Source of the DNA: Ignavibacteria bacterium
GTDB taxonomy: Bacteria; Bacteroidota; Ignavibacteria; OLB7
DNA: 64,000 bases
Direction of reading: 5' to 3'
Assembly: GCA_020635205.1 (NCBI GenBank)
Contig: JACKAE010000003.1
Span: 124,001-188,000 of the forward strand
In this document: piece after piece, positions 1-9,578 of the stretch
How positions within the stretch are numbered: position 1 is the stretch's first letter
Layout: each line of letters starts with the position of its first letter
Notes under the pieces: generated by a model
What the model was told of the DNA's origin: nothing
The model's database searches: none
The model's input: only the letters and a program-made list of their open reading frames with translations
Made by a program: the position numbers and the translations under genes

Positions 1-174
1 GGAGACGACTGCCGACACCTGCTACCGGTATTATTGCTCTCATTCCTCTCAGTTTAGCAAATAGACCGGAGAACTTACTAAATGCCGAAAGAACATGCGA
101 TGAAGGAATCGAGGAAGAGGCAAGACTTAACGAATTGAGAATTTTCCTGAGATCGCCTGCGAAGGTGGTATTTT

Positions 175-289
175 GGGGATTGGGGATTGGGGATTGGGGA
201 TTGGGGATTGGGGATTGGGGATTGGGGATTGGGGATTGGGGATTGGGGATTGGGGATTGGGGATTGGGGATTGGGGATTGGGGATTGGG
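175..289. repeat. Perfect heptamer tandem array (GGGGATT)16
   Basis: Sixteen uninterrupted GGGGATT units (175-286) are followed by GGG. Every unit carries a G4 run separated by ATT, so the + strand is an ideal G-quadruplex former. The unit is the complement of CCCCAAT, which (from memory) fits the CCCCRRT heptamers described as short tandemly repeated repetitive (STRR) sequences in filamentous cyanobacteria. The 1-174 flank at the window edge shows no recognisable gene. Open frames through the array only encode low-complexity IGDWGLG-type peptides and are not taken as genes. Confidence 0.95.
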
Positions 290-386
290 AAAGATGTGTT
301 ATAGCTACGTCGATGTCAAGCACTTCACAACTGTCTCTTAATCCGAAATTCACAATCCGAATTCTGAAATCAAGCACCCTAAGCCA

Positions 387-417
387 TTTTGAATTTTTAC
401 TTTTGAATTTTGAATTC
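387..417 (+). repeat. TTTTGAA heptad repeat containing the nadE start codon
   Basis: The units read TTTTGAA, TTTTTAC, TTTTGAA, TTTTGAA, TTC. The last TTTTGAA heptad contains the TTG used as the nadE start. The same core (TTTTGAATTTTTACTTTTGA) recurs upstream of several other genes in this window. Confidence 0.9.
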
Positions 418-2464
418 TTCTTTTAATTCGATTTATCGTCACGGACTCGCTCGCGTGGCAGTTGCTGTACCGCACGTTCGCGTTGCCGATCCGCTCTACA
501 ACACGGAGCGAACTATCGAACTTGCGCGGAAGGCTTCTGCTGAAGATGCCGTGTTATGCCTCTTCCCCGAGCTTGGGCTGAGTGCTTACACCAACGACGA
601 CCTCTTCCACCAAGATGCACTCTTAGATGCCTCCCGCGCAGGAATTGCAGCCGTTGTGGAAGAGAGCAAAAACTTGCGTCCGGTAATCGTTGTTGGTGCT
701 CCACTCAGATTTGATGGAAAGCTCTTCAACTGCGCTATAGTAATTCACAACGGGCAGATTCTCGGCATCACGCCGAAGCTCTACCTTCCAAACTATCGTG
801 AGTTCTACGAGAAACGGCAGTTCGTCTCGGGGAGAAATCGGACTCACAAAGTTGTCTCACTCCTCGATCAATCGGTTCCGTTCGGACATGACATTCTCTA
901 CGAAGCAGAGAATCTTCCCGGCTTTGTGGTTCACACAGAAATCTGCGAAGACCTCTGGTCACCAATTCCCCCGAGTACATACGGAGCGTTAGCTGGTGGA
1001 ACGATCCTCTGCAACTTGTCTGCAAGCAACAGCACAATTGGCAAGGCCGACTACCGCCGCGACCTCTGCGCCGCACAGTCGGGAAAGATGATCGCCGCCT
1101 ACCTCTACACCGCAGCCGGACCTGGTGAGTCCACCACAGACCTCGCCTGGGATGGTCACGCAATGATTTACGAGAATGACGAGTTGTTGGCGGAGTCGGA
1201 GCGTTTTGCCGAGGAGGAGCAGATCATCTACGCAGATGTGGATCTCGAGCGGCTATCACAAGATCGAATGCGGCTTACCAGCTTCAACGATGCAGTTGGA
1301 GATTATCGCAGTGAAGTTGAAGCAATGCGGCGCGTCAGTTTCCGACTCGACCTTCCCGAAGGAGAGACCGAGTTGCGTCGTGAGATCGACAGATTCCCCT
1401 ACGTACCGAACGACCCAACAACGCGAGCCGACCGTTGTTTTGACGCCTACCACATTCAGGTGCAGGGCTTAACAACGCGGATGCGGGCAGCCCGAATCGA
1501 GAAGATTATCATTGGAATCTCTGGCGGACTCGACTCTACCCAAGCGTTGATTGTTGCGGCAAAAGCTGTGGACAGATTGAATCTCCCCCGCACAAACATC
1601 TTAGCCTACACTCTCCCCGGCTTTGCCACATCGCAGAAAACTCTCGCCAACGCCCGCGCTCTAATGAAAGCACTCGGAGTTACTGCCGAGGAGATCGACA
1701 TCCGTCCGGCAAGCGAGCAGATGCTCCGCGACATCAACCACCCGTTTGTTGAGGGGAAGCCAGAATTCGACATCACGTTCGAGAACGTGCAGGCTGGGGC
1801 GCGCACCTCTCTCCTCTTCAGGCTGGCCAACTACCACAACGGGATGGTCTTAGGAACTGGAGACCTTTCAGAGCTTGCGCTCGGCTGGACAACGTATGGC
1901 GTGGGAGACCACATGTCTCACTACAACGTCAACGCATCTGTGCCGAAAACTCTGATTCAGTACATGATTGGTTGGATCATCGACTCTGGCGAGTTCGGTG
2001 AAGAAACAAACCGGACGTTGCAGTCAATTTTAGAGACAGAGATTTCTCCAGAATTGATTCCGGGAGAGGACGACGATGGAAAGCCTTCGCAGCGAACGGA
2101 GGAGAAGATTGGGCCGTACGAGCTACAAGATTTCAACCTCTACTACATTTCCCGCTACGGCTTCCGTCCAAGCAAAGTGGCGTGGCTTGCGTGGAATGCC
2201 TGGAAGGAGAAGAGCAAGGGTGAGTGGCCAGCGAACGTAACCGAAGAGAAACGGAACGAGTACGACCTAACGACAGTAAAGCATTGGCTTGAAGTATTCC
2301 TCTGGCGTTTCTTTGCCATCAGCCAGTTTAAACGTTCGGCAGTTCCAAACGGGCCGAAGGTTGGTTCTGGCGGCTCCCTCTCCCCACGTGGCGACTGGCG
2401 CGCTCCGAGCGACGGAAGTGCCGAGATTTGGCTGCGCGAGTTGCGGGAGAACGTACCCGACTGA
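410..2464 (+). CDS. nadE: Glutamine-dependent NAD+ synthetase
   Basis: This enzyme makes NAD+ from deamido-NAD+ using ATP and ammonia released from glutamine, in the cytoplasm. The 684-aa length fits the two-domain glutamine-dependent type. The N-terminal nitrilase-like glutaminase has the full Glu-Lys-Cys triad: E54 in LFPELG, K123 in TPKLYLPNYRE and C179 in TEICEDLW. The C-terminal synthetase has the PP-loop SGGLDST at 371-377. The TTG start at 410 is favoured because a TGA stop lies one codon upstream in frame, and because residues 5-16 (FNSIYRHGLARV) match the conserved N-terminus of the mycobacterial enzyme, which any later start would cut. The TTG lies inside a heptad repeat and no Shine-Dalgarno site is visible. 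Confidence 0.95.
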   Translation: MNSSFNSIYRHGLARVAVAVPHVRVADPLYNTERTIELARKASAEDAVLCLFPELGLSAYTNDDLFHQDALLDASRAGIAAVVEESKNLRPVIVVGAPLRFDGKLFNCAIVIHNGQILGITPKLYLPNYREFYEKRQFVSGRNRTHKVVSLLDQSVPFGHDILYEAENLPGFVVHTEICEDLWSPIPPSTYGALAGGTILCNLSASNSTIGKADYRRDLCAAQSGKMIAAYLYTAAGPGESTTDLAWDGHAMIYENDELLAESERFAEEEQIIYADVDLERLSQDRMRLTSFNDAVGDYRSEVEAMRRVSFRLDLPEGETELRREIDRFPYVPNDPTTRADRCFDAYHIQVQGLTTRMRAARIEKIIIGISGGLDSTQALIVAAKAVDRLNLPRTNILAYTLPGFATSQKTLANARALMKALGVTAEEIDIRPASEQMLRDINHPFVEGKPEFDITFENVQAGARTSLLFRLANYHNGMVLGTGDLSELALGWTTYGVGDHMSHYNVNASVPKTLIQYMIGWIIDSGEFGEETNRTLQSILETEISPELIPGEDDDGKPSQRTEEKIGPYELQDFNLYYISRYGFRPSKVAWLAWNAWKEKSKGEWPANVTEEKRNEYDLTTVKHWLEVFLWRFFAISQFKRSAVPNGPKVGSGGSLSPRGDWRAPSDGSAEIWLRELRENVPD

Positions 2465-2613
2465 ACCGGCAAGTAAGCCGTACACCCCAAGCTCACCTCA
2501 GCTACGCGAATTGTTAGCTCACTCCCGAGGTTCGGTTACTTTCAAATCTTGCGTGGGTCTTTGAGCGGTAGCAATATGGAGAGAACAGAACTATTCTGAA
2601 TAGATGGTCGACT

Positions 2614-3024
2614 ATGAAAATCCTTTGGACAACAACGCTCAGCACCTTGCTACTCATCCTCTTGACTGGTTGCGATTCTACATACGAGCACGTCTTCATA
2701 GTTGAGAACGGCTTGAGCGAGCCGATAACCGTCGAATATATGACCTTGGAAATCCCCAGTGATTCACTCTACGTCCGCACGATTGGAGCACACCAGAAGG
2801 ATACTATCGCCCGAAAAAATGCTGTCCGTGGAAGGAACGAAGATGCTCCCGATACCTACGCATCATTTGACGAGATGACCTACTTCCCACTCTTTCGCGT
2901 CCGCAACATGGCAGGAGATACAAGTACCGCACCATTTCGTGAGAGAACCGAGTGGACGTATACGCTGATCGAGCAAGACCTCGGCCAATACGATCTCTTC
3001 GTTGACACAACCGATTTTCGATAG
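2614..3024 (+). CDS. Small predicted lipoprotein, function unknown
   Basis: This is a 136-aa protein with a short positively charged N-terminus, a hydrophobic stretch and a lipobox LLTGC with the lipidated cysteine at position 20, so it is predicted to be exported and anchored to a membrane. The mature part is mostly beta-prone (for example the segment around EPITVEYMTLEI) with no motif I recognise. The next gene follows within about 40 bases, suggesting co-transcription. I infer an envelope role only. Confidence 0.7.
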   Translation: MKILWTTTLSTLLLILLTGCDSTYEHVFIVENGLSEPITVEYMTLEIPSDSLYVRTIGAHQKDTIARKNAVRGRNEDAPDTYASFDEMTYFPLFRVRNMAGDTSTAPFRERTEWTYTLIEQDLGQYDLFVDTTDFR

Positions 3025-3064
3025 GAGCCGACATCACGAACAAGCGCCAATAGACGAGAACATC

Positions 3065-3775
3065 ATGAGCGGACGAATCATCTCCATTATCTCCACAATC
3101 TTCTTTCTCTCGCTTCCCATCCACGGTTCGGCATCCCCACCTGACAGTCTCAATACATACGACTCACTACTCGTTCACCTCGACACAATCCGCACAACCC
3201 AGGCTCGCAATTACAAGGGAGCAAACGAGAATAACCGGGATAGCATTCTCAACGAAGCTCGGGAAGCATTCACGGCATCTGTGGTAGACAGTATTGTTCC
3301 CCATTGGATGGGAACGGCGTGGGACTTCAATGGAACAACGGAGAAGCCACGAGAAGGGATGATTGCCTGCGGCTACTTCGTCTCAACACTTTTGCGAGAT
3401 GCTGGGCTGAAGGTAGAGCGGGTAAAGATGGCACAACAGGCTTCCGAAAAGATTGTGAAAGCACTCGCGACGAAGAAGGAGATCAAACGCTTTCGGAATA
3501 CAGACTTTGCCACGTTCATCGACACGATAGCTGCGTGGGGAGCCGGACTCTACGTGGTTGGTCTCGACTACCACGTCGGCTTCCTCTACCACGATGGTAA
3601 GGGTGTCTGGTTCATCCACTCTTCGTTCATCACTCCCAAATGTGTCGTGCGAGAAGTCGCCGCAAAATCACTCATCCTCGCCTCCTCCAAATATCGCGTT
3701 GTCGGAAAAATATCAGCAAACAATGCGCTGATAAAGAAGTGGTTGCGGGGGGAGAGTGTGAGGGTGAGGAGATAA
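3065..3775 (+). CDS. Secreted NlpC/P60-like cysteine-hydrolase candidate
   Basis: The frame is open from 3002, but the ATG at 3065 gives a proper signal peptide (MSGRIISIISTIFFLSLPI then a SASP-type cleavage region) and avoids overlap with the preceding lipoprotein gene, so I use it (236 aa). A motif GMIACGYFVSTLL followed by a helix, and later DYHVGFLYHDGKGVWFIH, resembles the Cys-helix and His-strand arrangement of papain-fold NlpC/P60 hydrolases that cut peptidoglycan peptides. The likely catalytic residues are that Cys and the His of YHVGF. Family assignment is by pattern only. It could be a divergent amidase with another substrate. Confidence 0.55.
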   Translation: MSGRIISIISTIFFLSLPIHGSASPPDSLNTYDSLLVHLDTIRTTQARNYKGANENNRDSILNEAREAFTASVVDSIVPHWMGTAWDFNGTTEKPREGMIACGYFVSTLLRDAGLKVERVKMAQQASEKIVKALATKKEIKRFRNTDFATFIDTIAAWGAGLYVVGLDYHVGFLYHDGKGVWFIHSSFITPKCVVREVAAKSLILASSKYRVVGKISANNALIKKWLRGESVRVRR

Positions 3776-4194
3776 GTGAGTGAAGAGATTCTCCTCTACT
3801 CACGCTCAAGAAGCACGCTGCTCAAACAAGATCAAGAATCAGCAGATCGATTTCTATGCGCCAAGAAGTACAACACTTGATAAACTCCAAAACAGGGCAG
3901 TCCTTCCTCTAAACGGAGAAGCATCTCATCATCTCCTCTACCTCTTATTCTTAATAGGCTGAACTTATCTTTCCTTACACCAGCCCTACGTTCTTCTTCC
4001 AGAGCAAAAGCAACGCTCTCTAACTCGTTGACTCCCATATCAACATCACCAAATTCGGAATGGGCATAGATTCTTTTGTCCATCAGCACTAATCATTGTC
4101 TTTCCATCACTTGCTATTTTGAATCTTTCACCTGCCCAAGATTCACCAGCAATCATCGCTTCATCAACTGTACCACTCGTTCAAGCGTATGATG
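3776..4194. other. 419-bp spacer, possible gene remnant on the minus strand
   Basis: No intact gene is supported here. On the minus strand two consecutive pieces in different frames look weakly protein-like: about 4180-4065 (with the stretch AGESWAGERFKIASDGKT) and 4089-3832 (85 codons, acidic). This could be a frameshifted remnant. I could not match it to a family. It lies between convergent genes. Confidence 0.25.
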
Positions 4195-6291
4195 TTAAGT
4201 AGAGATTTCTTCAGTCTTCCCCCCTTCCCTCCCCACAATCATTTCGGCAAATGCACAGAGGAGGGCGAGGGCTAAGAAGTAACGCCAGAGTTCGAGGCCG
4301 AGGCGGGATTGGAAGACAACGTCGGTGATGTCCGTTCCGGTATCTAAAATTGCGAGGTTGTCTGGGTTATCCATTCGGGGAGCGAGAAGACCGCGCAAGG
4401 TTTCGTCGCTCGACGGGGCAAGGTCGCTCTCACGTCCATCCATGTTTGCGGCGAAGCGGGCAACCTCTTTTCCCCCACTCAACACGCGGTAGATTCCCGG
4501 CTCGGTCAGTTTATCTACAGCGATTGAGACACCCGATGTGTAGGGACGAACCGGCACGAAGATGTCCTGGCCCGACGGAGGAATTACCTGCACTTGCTCA
4601 GAGGTCACGTCATTCGATGGTAGTGTCAAGAAGGCATCTTCGCCGACGAGGAACTGCTGGTACTCTTCGCCACTTGCCCCAACGTAGAGCATGGAGCGGA
4701 TAGCTATCGGAACGAAGATTGTTCTGCGAGGAAGATCACTCCACTCACCAGAGGGAGGAACCGCGATGTAGATCACTCTGCCACGACCACGCCGAACCTC
4801 CGTCATGAAGGGCATTCCATTGGTCATCGTGATAATCGGATCGCCTCCACCCGGCGGAAGTGCCCGCACTATCAAAGGGGACTCAACCCGACCAGCAGTT
4901 TCTGCACGGTCGAAGACGCCAGCGAAGAGTGGATGCCCCTTTTCGAAGCTGCTGAACTCAAGTGGTGGTGTCTCCCCCACTCGCTCTACAAGTCCAGAAA
5001 GTGGCAAACCAATAGCAGCACCAAGTGTAGAGTTGAACTCGGTATTGCTCATTGAAGGTCCGCCCCAGACTACAAGCCCTCCTCCATTCTCAACATAGTC
5101 GGCCAATCGCTTCGCCATGCTTCCGCTGATACCGGAGACATCAGCCAATGTGATAGCGGAGTAGTTGCTGAGATCGACTGTTGTGAGAGCCGACGTTGCG
5201 AAGGTCTGCGTTCGGAAGAGTCCGGGTAAGGCGAGGGTTAACTCGAGCAATCGGGCACTCTGTCCGGAGGCAACAACAGCAACGCGCGAGCCGTCGACAA
5301 CGCGGAAGGCAAAGTATCGCCGGTTATCTTCTTCAAGATCATCCCCCTCCACTTGTACGTATCCTCCAAGAAATCCCCCTCGCTTCGGCGGAGCGGAAAG
5401 TTCTACCGCCACTGTTTCTCCCGCTTCTAACGAGACGGTGGTCTGCGCTTCGCGCGTCTCTTCGATGTAGAACGACACCGTTGCTTCTTCAACTGCTTGA
5501 TCGCCGTAGTTGTGCACCCAAGCTCGAACGTCGAGTGGTTTATCTGCCTCGAAAATCGCAGTCAGAACTTCGATTGAATCGACACTCAGGTTCAACGGGA
5601 TCTCATCGTCGTCGCCAACAGGGAGAACTCTTAGCCGCACATCTCGCTCTAAGCTGAAGGAAACACCAGCAAACCCTTCGTTGTTAATACTCTGTCTGTC
5701 AGTAATGATATAGATTTCGCGGTTGACGTTCGGAGCAGACTCTAAGAGCTGCAAGGCAACTGGAATGGCGTCGGCATAGCGCGCCGGACCGTAGCCTGTC
5801 TCCAGATCGAGTGCCTCGCGGATCAACCCCTCGCGATTACGCGAAGTTCCACGCTCTAAGGCAAGTCCCGGGTTCGTTAGTGGAACAATAGCCGCCTCGT
5901 CCCCCTCTTCCAACATCTCCAGCAACTCAACCGCCGCATCCTTCGCCTGCTTTAACCGTCCGCCACGATCATCACGCACACTCATCGACATGGAGTTGTC
6001 GACAATAATGATTGCTGTGGCTGTAGCTCGCGCACCGGGGAGACCGGAAGTTCCTTGCAAGACAGGACGGGCAAAGGCGAGAACGGCAAAAATGATTAGG
6101 AGCGTCCGAAGAATTAGCAGAAGGATCTGCTTCAGCTTCAATCGCCGCACTTTCGTCTTCTGCAACTCTTTCAGAAACCGGAGCGAGGAGAACTCAACAC
6201 GCCGAACCTTTCTCAAATTGAGCAGGTGAAGAAGAAATGGTATACTTGCCGCCGCCAGTGCGACTAAGACAAAGGGATTGAGAAATGACAC
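4195..6291 (-). CDS. BatA-like membrane protein with vWA domain
   Basis: This 698-aa protein has the N-terminal BatA module: an export/TM segment from MSFLNPFVLVALAAASIPF, a basic stretch (RKVRRVEFSSLRFL) and a second TM around 55-78 ending FARPVL. A von Willebrand A domain follows with an intact metal-ion-dependent adhesion site, D98-x-S100-x-S102 in VDNSMSMS. A long beta-rich part with a glutamine-amidotransferase-like segment (ENGGGLVVWGGPS) and a last TM near the C-terminus (LELWRYFLALALLCAFAEMIVG) complete it. Relatives are linked to Bat aerotolerance operons and are often found with MoxR ATPases, but no moxR is adjacent here. The GTG start at 6291 lies 10 nt downstream of a heptad repeat. 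It is divergent from polA. Confidence 0.85.
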   Translation of the reverse strand: MSFLNPFVLVALAAASIPFLLHLLNLRKVRRVEFSSLRFLKELQKTKVRRLKLKQILLLILRTLLIIFAVLAFARPVLQGTSGLPGARATATAIIIVDNSMSMSVRDDRGGRLKQAKDAAVELLEMLEEGDEAAIVPLTNPGLALERGTSRNREGLIREALDLETGYGPARYADAIPVALQLLESAPNVNREIYIITDRQSINNEGFAGVSFSLERDVRLRVLPVGDDDEIPLNLSVDSIEVLTAIFEADKPLDVRAWVHNYGDQAVEEATVSFYIEETREAQTTVSLEAGETVAVELSAPPKRGGFLGGYVQVEGDDLEEDNRRYFAFRVVDGSRVAVVASGQSARLLELTLALPGLFRTQTFATSALTTVDLSNYSAITLADVSGISGSMAKRLADYVENGGGLVVWGGPSMSNTEFNSTLGAAIGLPLSGLVERVGETPPLEFSSFEKGHPLFAGVFDRAETAGRVESPLIVRALPPGGGDPIITMTNGMPFMTEVRRGRGRVIYIAVPPSGEWSDLPRRTIFVPIAIRSMLYVGASGEEYQQFLVGEDAFLTLPSNDVTSEQVQVIPPSGQDIFVPVRPYTSGVSIAVDKLTEPGIYRVLSGGKEVARFAANMDGRESDLAPSSDETLRGLLAPRMDNPDNLAILDTGTDITDVVFQSRLGLELWRYFLALALLCAFAEMIVGREGGKTEEIST

Positions 6292-6301
6292 GGAATCAGT
6301 G

Positions 6302-6335
6302 AAAAATTCAAAAGTAAAAATTCAAAATTCAAAAA
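6302..6335 (-). repeat. TTTTGAA heptad repeat upstream of the BatA-like gene
   Basis: On the minus strand this reads TTTTTGAA-TTTTGAA-TTTTTAC-TTTTGAA-TTTTT and ends 10 nt before the GTG start at 6291. It forms an inverted pair with the copy at 6536-6580, so the divergent promoter region between the BatA-like gene and polA (6336-6535) is bracketed by inverted copies. The interior holds no gene I can support. Confidence 0.9.
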
Positions 6336-6535
6336 CGACGACAACGGGGGCAGTGCAATCCACTACAGCGGATGAAGGTAGCATTCATATTTTGAGTTCT
6401 CCAGCCTACGCCGACCCTACCTTACGATTCTGCGCTCCAACTATTTTTTGATGTGAAAATATCACCATCTTTGCCTAAGCACGAATCGCTCAACATACAT
6501 ATTCATCTTCGCTCATCCCTAAGTTCTCCCCATCA

Positions 6536-6580
6536 TTTTTTGAATTTTTACTTTTGAATTTTGAATTTTCATTTTGAATT
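6536..6580 (+). repeat. TTTTGAA heptad repeat upstream of polA
   Basis: This is the longest copy. Units are TTTTTGAA, TTTTTAC, TTTTGAA, TTTTGAA, TTTTCAT and TTTGAATT, and it ends 6 nt before the polA ATG. No Shine-Dalgarno sequence lies between repeat and start. Confidence 0.9.
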
Positions 6581-6586
6581 GATCCA

Positions 6587-9502
6587 ATGCGTTTGTTTTT
6601 GATCGACGGCATGGCCGTCCTCTTTCGCGGGTACTTTGCACTTCTCAATGCCGGACTTCGCTCACGCGAGGGAGAACCGACCGGGGCAACGTTTGCCTTC
6701 ATCTCTACGCTCGAACGGTTGCTGGAGCAAGAGAAACCAGACCTACTTGCCGTGGCGTGGGATAGTGCCGAACCGACCTTCAGACACGATCAGTATGAGG
6801 ACTACAAGGCAAACCGCGCCGCATTTCCTGAGGAGATGATCCCACAGTTGAAGCGTGTGAAGGAGGTGATCGAATACTATCATATTCCCTCCCTACAACT
6901 TCCCGGCTATGAGGCTGACGACATTATCGGGACTGTTGCACGACGTGCTGAGGCAAAGGGACACGAGGTTTTCTGCGTGACACCGGATAAAGACTTTATG
7001 CAGCTTGTGAGCGATAAAATTAAAGTCTACCGTCCAACAAAGCCGGGACAGCCACTCGATATTGTCGACATCGAAGGAGTGAAAGAGAAGTTTGGTGTTA
7101 CTCCAGAGCAAGTGATCGATGTATTAGCATTGATGGGAGATTCCTCGGATAACGTGCCGGGTGTGAAGGGGGTTGGAGAGAAGACTGCAATTCCGTTAAT
7201 CCAACAGTTCGGTTCGGTAGAAGGTCTCTACGAACGGATCGAGGAAGTCGAGAAAAAAGGAGTGAAGACGAAGCTGGTGAACGACCGGGAGAATGCCTTC
7301 CTCTCGAAGGAGTTGGTGACAATTCACACGGAAGTTCCGCTCGACGTTCCATTTGAGTCTCTTACACTCGACCCACCCGACGTTCCGCAGTTAATTCGCT
7401 CGTTCGATCTGCTCGGATTCAAGTCACTGATAAAACGATATGCTCCCGACGGTGAGGAGGCCACTCTTTCCCCTCTTCCATCAACAACACCCCCCTCATC
7501 GGAAAAACCTTCCGTTGACACTCAGGAAAACGTAGCGGAAGGAACTGAAGAGCTAACCGCTGCTGAAGAAGATAGCCGTCTCTCTTTCGATTTCTCCTAC
7601 CAAAAACTCCAGACGATTGCCGACACCGAGCACGAGTATGTGTTGGTGCACGACATAGAGATGCTCGATGAGCTGCTGAAAGAATTGAACGAGGCGGAGT
7701 GGATAGCGTTCGATTTAGAGACCGATTCAACAGACGAACATCAGGCTCGCATTGTCGGTCTATCATTTTCAAACGAGGAGAAGAAGGGGTATTACGTTCC
7801 GATTGAAGTGGAGGAGATACGAGAGGAGAAAGGAGCAGATGAGGGAATGCTCTTCGACAGCGGAGAAGATGAGCCTCCTCTTCTAAAAAGTGATGGTCTG
7901 CCATTGACCCCAGTGATAGATCGAGTACGACCTCTCCTCGGAAACCCAGCCGTGAAGAAGATCGGACAGAATGCAAAGTTCGATATGTTGATTCTCCGCC
8001 GCCACAACGTTGTGGTCTCCCACCTCGGCTTCGACACGATGTTAGCCGCCTACGTTATCGATTCTTCGGGCGCGGTTGGTATGGATGCGTTGGCAGAGCG
8101 ATACTTGAACTATCGTCCGGTTTCGATCACCGAACTGATTGGGGCGAAGGGGAAAGGCCAGAAGACAATGATCTCCGTGCCGGTAGAGCAGGCTGCCGAC
8201 TATGCCTGCGAAGATGCAGACATCACATTCCAACTGAAAGGGAAGCTCGCCGAAGCGCTCGAAAAAGAAGAGTTGACCGAAGTAGCGGAGAAGTACGAAT
8301 TCCCACTCGTTCCGGTTCTGACCGAGATGGAGTATACCGGCATCAAAGTCGACACTGAAGCACTCGGAGAAATATCTGAGATGCTTGGAAAGACAATGGA
8401 GACCTTAGAGTCGGAGATTTACGAGCTTGCAGGACACCCCTTCACAATCAACTCGCCGAAGCAACTGCAAGAAGTTCTCTTCACAGAGCAGAAGTTGCCA
8501 ACGAAGAAGAAGACGAAGACTGGATATAGCACCGATCAGTTTGTATTGGAAGAACTTGCGGCCCTCCACCCTCTTCCAGAAAAGATTCTTGAGTACAGAC
8601 AGGCTGCAAAGCTGAAGAGCACCTACGTTGACGCACTTCCAGCACTGATTAACCCACGAACCGGGCGCATTCACACAAGCTACAATCAAGCGGTGACCGC
8701 AACAGGTCGGCTTTCGTCAAACAACCCAAACCTGCAGAACATTCCGATTCGGAGCGAGACCGGGCGGGAAATCAGGAAGGCGTTTGTGCCGGGAATCGAG
8801 GATGGTGTTCTGGTTGCTGCCGACTACTCGCAAATTGAGTTGCGGATTATGGCACACATCTGCGGCGACCCAGCACTTGTTGATGCCTTTGCAAATGACT
8901 TCGACATCCACACTGCCACGGCAATGAAGGTCTTCGGCGCAGCTTCAGCCGACGAAGTGGAACCAAACATGCGGCGGAAGGCAAAGGAAGTGAACTTCGG
9001 AATCATGTACGGCATCGGTCCGGTTGGTCTGGCGCGACGATTGAAGATTCCGAATAACGAGGGGAAGGAGTTAATCGATGCGTATTTCCGGGAATATCCT
9101 GGTGTGCGGGATTATATCAACGGCATTCTCCAGCAGCTTCGCGAGAACGGAACGGTTGCCACGCTCAGTGGTCGCCGCCGCTACTACGGCAACCCAGACA
9201 ACCTGCGAAACCCACAGCGCGGAATGGCGGAGCGGGCGGCAATCAACATGCCGATTCAGGGAACGGCAGCAGACATCATTAAGCTGGCGATGATCGACTT
9301 GCACGCAACGCTCAAGAATGAATTCCCGAATGCAAGCATGCTCTTGCAAGTCCACGACGAATTGATCTTCGAGGGTCCAGCCAACGAAGCCGACGACTTA
9401 GCCGCATTCGTCAAAGAGAAAATGGAGAACGCATTCTCACTCGGCGAAGTAAAACTGATAGCAGAAGCAGGAATTGGAAAGAACTGGTTTGAGGCGCACT
9501 GA
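6587..9502 (+). CDS. polA: DNA polymerase I
   Basis: This repair and Okazaki-fragment-maturation polymerase is 971 aa, slightly longer than the usual ~930 aa. The N-terminal 5'-3' flap exonuclease covers about 1-290 (LIDGMAVLFRGYFA, YEADDIIGT, SSDNVPGVKGVGEKTA). The 3'-5' proofreading domain appears active, with D376 and E378 in FDLETDSTD and a later CEDADIT motif. The polymerase core has motif A from D746 (DYSQIELR), motif B from R796 (RRKAKEVNFGIMYG) and motif C around D924 (QVHDELIFE). Extra length comes from an acidic Ser/Thr/Pro-rich linker near 285-345 and an insertion in the exonuclease domain near 405-440. The ATG at 6587 sits 6 nt behind a heptad repeat. Confidence 0.97.
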   Translation: MRLFLIDGMAVLFRGYFALLNAGLRSREGEPTGATFAFISTLERLLEQEKPDLLAVAWDSAEPTFRHDQYEDYKANRAAFPEEMIPQLKRVKEVIEYYHIPSLQLPGYEADDIIGTVARRAEAKGHEVFCVTPDKDFMQLVSDKIKVYRPTKPGQPLDIVDIEGVKEKFGVTPEQVIDVLALMGDSSDNVPGVKGVGEKTAIPLIQQFGSVEGLYERIEEVEKKGVKTKLVNDRENAFLSKELVTIHTEVPLDVPFESLTLDPPDVPQLIRSFDLLGFKSLIKRYAPDGEEATLSPLPSTTPPSSEKPSVDTQENVAEGTEELTAAEEDSRLSFDFSYQKLQTIADTEHEYVLVHDIEMLDELLKELNEAEWIAFDLETDSTDEHQARIVGLSFSNEEKKGYYVPIEVEEIREEKGADEGMLFDSGEDEPPLLKSDGLPLTPVIDRVRPLLGNPAVKKIGQNAKFDMLILRRHNVVVSHLGFDTMLAAYVIDSSGAVGMDALAERYLNYRPVSITELIGAKGKGQKTMISVPVEQAADYACEDADITFQLKGKLAEALEKEELTEVAEKYEFPLVPVLTEMEYTGIKVDTEALGEISEMLGKTMETLESEIYELAGHPFTINSPKQLQEVLFTEQKLPTKKKTKTGYSTDQFVLEELAALHPLPEKILEYRQAAKLKSTYVDALPALINPRTGRIHTSYNQAVTATGRLSSNNPNLQNIPIRSETGREIRKAFVPGIEDGVLVAADYSQIELRIMAHICGDPALVDAFANDFDIHTATAMKVFGAASADEVEPNMRRKAKEVNFGIMYGIGPVGLARRLKIPNNEGKELIDAYFREYPGVRDYINGILQQLRENGTVATLSGRRRYYGNPDNLRNPQRGMAERAAINMPIQGTAADIIKLAMIDLHATLKNEFPNASMLLQVHDELIFEGPANEADDLAAFVKEKMENAFSLGEVKLIAEAGIGKNWFEAH

Positions 9503-9578
9503 GGTTGGTACTTTTTAAGGGGTAAGCTGTTGTCGAAAAAACGGTCTTCAACAAAGGGAGACAATTGACGTTTTTTCC

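Noticed and set aside
175..289. CRISPR array
   Set aside because: The repeat is a 7-nt pure tandem array with no unique spacers and no cas genes nearby.
78..426. Open frames across the GGGGATT array (PNPQSPI and IGDWGLG peptides)
   Set aside because: A 7-nt repeat without stops gives long open frames in every phase; composition is low-complexity and no start or flank looks coding.
4350..5713. Several Arg-rich plus-strand frames opposite the BatA-like gene
   Set aside because: They are antisense shadows of a well-supported coding sequence with intact domains on the other strand.
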